Assembly (NCBI RefSeq): GCF_019459305.1 | Contig: NZ_JAIBES010000126.1 | Span: 1 to 33,074, forward strand | Reading direction: 5' to 3' | DNA: 33,074 nt | Source of the DNA: Sphingopyxis sp. | Lineage (GTDB): Bacteria > Pseudomonadota > Alphaproteobacteria > Sphingomonadales > Sphingomonadaceae | In this document: piece after piece, positions 31,904-33,074 of the stretch | How the letters are laid out: every line of letters begins with the position of its first letter | How positions within the stretch are numbered: the stretch's first letter is position 1 | Translations under genes and position numbers: made by a program | The notes under the pieces: generated by a model | Database searches by the model: none | The model's input: only the letters and a program-made list of their open reading frames with translations | What the model was told of the DNA's origin: nothing

Positions 31904-32908
31904 TCAACCCCGAGCGTGCAATGCGGCGTCGGCCTGTTGCACCAAAGTTGCGATAATATCGGCGACACTCTCTTCTTCCGATACCATACCGACAGATTGC
32001 CCTGCCATTAACGAACCATTTTCAATGTCGCCGTCAATAACCGCGCGGCGCAGCGCGCCGGCCCAATAATGCTCGATTTCCAGCTGCGCTTCCATCATGT
32101 CGACCTCGCCCTTGTCGAGCTTGTTGGCGACTTCGCGCTGCTTGGCGTTGAACGCCTCGGTCCCGGCATTTTTGAGCGCGCGCACGGGGATGACGGGCAG
32201 GCGCGGGTCGATCTGGACGCTCGCAACCGCTTCGCGCGCCGAGGCACGCATAAAGGCTTTCTTGAAATTGGGATGCGCGATGCTTTCGGTGGCGCAGACG
32301 AAGCGGGTGCCGAGCTGAACTCCCGAGGCGCCCATTTCCAGATAGGCGGCGATCGCTTCGCCGCGGCCGATGCCGCCTGCGACGAACACCGGGACTTCAT
32401 CAGCCAGCGTCGGCAAGATTTCCTGCGCCAGCACGCTGGTCGAGACCGGACCGATGTGACCGCCTGCCTCCATTCCCTCGATCACCAGCGCATCGACGCC
32501 CGAGCGGACGAGCTTTTTACCCATCGCCAGCGTTGGCGCAAAACAGATGACCTTGGCGCCCGATGCCTTGATCGCTTCCAGGCTGCCCTTGGGCGGCAGG
32601 CCGCCGGCGAGCACGACATGGCCGACGCCGTGTTTGGCACAGACTTCGATCAGCTCGAACAATTGCGGGTGCATGGTGATCAGGTTGACGCCGAACGGCT
32701 TGGTCGCCAGCGCCTTTGTTGCCGCGATTTCGGTATCGAGCAGCGCAGGCGTCATCGCGCCGCACGCGATCACCCCGAAGCCACCGGCGTTGCTGATCGC
32801 GCTGACCAGATGGCGTTCGGAGACCCAGCTCATCGCGCCGCACAGGATGGCGTAGTCGCTGCCGAGCAGTTCGGTCCCGCGCGCCATCAATTCATTCATT
32901 TTGCTCAT
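31904..32908 (-). CDS. Nitronate monooxygenase-family FMN enzyme
   Basis: The protein is 334 aa with the TIM-barrel of nitronate monooxygenase/2-nitropropane dioxygenase and enoyl-ACP reductase II. Visible are CGAMSWVSERHLVSAISNAGGFGVIA, PFGVNLITMHPQLFELIEVCAKHGVGHVVLAGG, VDALVIEGMEAGGHIGPVSTSVLAQEI (the GGHIG FMN/active-site loop), VPVFVAGGIGRGEAIAAYLEMGASGVQLGTRFVCATES. It probably oxidises nitronates such as propionate 3-nitronate, but the family includes other reductases. ATG 32908 (alternative ATG 32899) has AAAGG about 10 nt upstream; the frame further out is unsupported. Confidence 0.9.
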   Translation of the reverse strand: MSKMNELMARGTELLGSDYAILCGAMSWVSERHLVSAISNAGGFGVIACGAMTPALLDTEIAATKALATKPFGVNLITMHPQLFELIEVCAKHGVGHVVLAGGLPPKGSLEAIKASGAKVICFAPTLAMGKKLVRSGVDALVIEGMEAGGHIGPVSTSVLAQEILPTLADEVPVFVAGGIGRGEAIAAYLEMGASGVQLGTRFVCATESIAHPNFKKAFMRASAREAVASVQIDPRLPVIPVRALKNAGTEAFNAKQREVANKLDKGEVDMMEAQLEIEHYWAGALRRAVIDGDIENGSLMAGQSVGMVSEEESVADIIATLVQQADAALHARG

Positions 32909-33074
32909 TGAGGCTGCCTTTGCCAGCACTCGGACTCGCGCGCAATCCCTGGCGGTCATGGGCGCAGCAGCCCGTCGCACGGGTGAATCCGTCTGGCGCG
33001 AGAAAAGGGCCCCGGCCACCCCAGCGGCCCCAGCGGATGGAGCCGAAAAATAAACGCAGCTGCGGGGTTTTTCG

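Noticed and set aside
33038..33074. CGCAGCTGCG palindrome plus TTTTT as a terminator at the window edge
   Set aside because: The 10-nt palindrome gives only a three-pair stem with a usable loop, and the flank is cut off, so it cannot be judged.

Overview
The window comes from a GC-rich alphaproteobacterium, most likely a sphingomonad (Sphingopyxis/Sphingomonas-like). The evidence is a split, circularly permuted tmRNA gene, the gene order nfu - nitroreductase - tsaB - rimI - mucR - fur - plsC - miaB - phoH - ybeY - corC, a Ros/MucR regulator, and short dispersed palindromes of the type common in sphingomonads. It reads as chromosomal core sequence with two accessory modules. I see no insertion sequence, phage, plasmid or CRISPR signature.

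Layout. 1-1372: a TPM-domain membrane protein (cut by the window edge) and LemA, both on the minus strand. 1495-2413: mscL, a palindromic repeat, then the two-piece tmRNA. 2453-3599: a MerR metal sensor and a divergent cation-diffusion-facilitator transporter sharing a textbook MerR operator. 3600-5387: palindromes, an orphan LuxR-type regulator and tRNA-Thr(UGU). 5405-6277: an uncharacterised conserved gene. 6340-13014: a rightward housekeeping run for Fe-S delivery (NfuA-like), a RutE-like nitroreductase, TsaB, RimI, MucR, Fur, a lysophospholipid acyltransferase, MiaB and PhoH. 13137-14978: a DoxX / AhpD-like / ECF41 sigma-factor (SigJ) module inserted where phoH-ybeY are usually contiguous, carrying a recognisable ECF41 promoter. 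15235-16696: ybeY and corC, the rest of the interrupted core cluster, without lnt behind them. 16705-18624: an exported ClpP-fold protease-like protein and a glycine-zipper envelope protein. 18669-22541: a GT4 glycosyltransferase, rarA and a serine hydrolase, closely spaced. 22544-22960: a GFA-family protein.

23175-28717 is the most distinctive part. A 24-codon leader ORF is followed by a polyprenyl-phosphate-type GT2, a GT-C (ArnT/PMT-like) membrane glycosyltransferase, an LPG-synthase-TM/UPF0104 flippase-like protein, a SAM methyltransferase and a GT4. Nearly every junction overlaps by 1-8 nt or is separated by a few bases, so the genes are probably translationally coupled and make one product: a lipid-linked or envelope glycan modified through a polyprenyl-phosphate sugar donor. 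The codons here look more A/T-rich than in the flanks. 28725-32908: ptsP (EI-Ntr), a polyproline lipoprotein and a nitronate monooxygenase-family enzyme on the minus strand.

All functional calls rest on reading the sequences and on family knowledge; no database search was run. Start codons were chosen from Shine-Dalgarno spacing, overlap with the upstream gene and conserved N-termini, and uncertain ones are flagged.
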